Shown: piece after piece, positions 5,928-5,939 of the stretch | Layout: the number at the start of each line of letters is the position of its first letter | Position numbering within the stretch: position 1 is the first letter of the stretch | Made by a program: the position numbers and the translations under genes | Notes under the pieces: model-generated | Database searches by the model: none | Seen by the model: the letters and a program-made list of their open reading frames with translations, nothing else | Told to the model about the DNA's origin: nothing | Assembly: GCA_020630355.1 (NCBI GenBank) | Contig: JAHDBO010000136.1 | Span: forward strand, 1-5,939 | Direction of reading: 5' to 3' | DNA: 5,939 nucleotides | Origin: Saprospiraceae bacterium | GTDB lineage: Bacteria > Bacteroidota > Bacteroidia > Chitinophagales > Saprospiraceae

Positions 5928-5939
5928 CAACTCCTCTGG

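Overview
The window most likely comes from the chromosome of a Bacteroidota bacterium, perhaps a marine or aquatic lineage such as the Saprospiria (the finer placement is only a guess). Four things support the phylum. The prolyl-tRNA synthetase is the short archaeal/eukaryotic-like type without an inserted editing domain. A promoter-like TTG-N19-TAnnTTTG pair lies upstream of proS. A membrane protein plus Spy-like periplasmic protein pair has the look of a Bacteroidota ECF-sigma operon. Genes start without clear Shine-Dalgarno sequences. Base composition is moderate to AT-rich, and intergenic DNA is rich in short palindromes and repeats.

Layout, left to right: (1) 1-1711, minus strand, the first 570 codons of pheT (phenylalanyl-tRNA synthetase beta), cut by the window edge. 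(2) 1712-1872, a 161-bp spacer holding three small hairpins and three exact copies of a 9-mer just upstream of the pheT start, plus an AT-only stem just after proS. (3) 1873-3348, minus, complete proS. (4) 3349-3716, a 368-bp gene-free stretch with a proS promoter candidate, a degenerate 7-bp tandem pattern and remnants that look like dispersed intergenic repeats. (5) 3717-4796, minus, a MurG-like GT-B glycosyltransferase with no usable ATG start. (6) 4834-4929, plus, a 31-codon gene for a tiny lipoprotein-like peptide, the only plus-strand gene I can support. (7) 4937-5005, a long interrupted inverted repeat between two convergent genes. (8) 5013-5498 and 5511-5927, minus, a Spy/CpxP-like periplasmic protein preceded by a single-pass membrane protein with a very acidic C-terminus. 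The latter's reading frame is still open at the window edge.

Functionally, proS and pheT are co-oriented housekeeping synthetase genes, and the structured spacer could tune pheT separately. The right-hand pair looks like the tail of an envelope-stress operon whose sigma factor would lie just beyond position 5939. The glycosyltransferase stands alone. I see no mobile-element gene, CRISPR array, tRNA or rRNA. I see no clear new multi-gene system. The best candidates for something undescribed are the pheT leader structure and the micro-lipoprotein.
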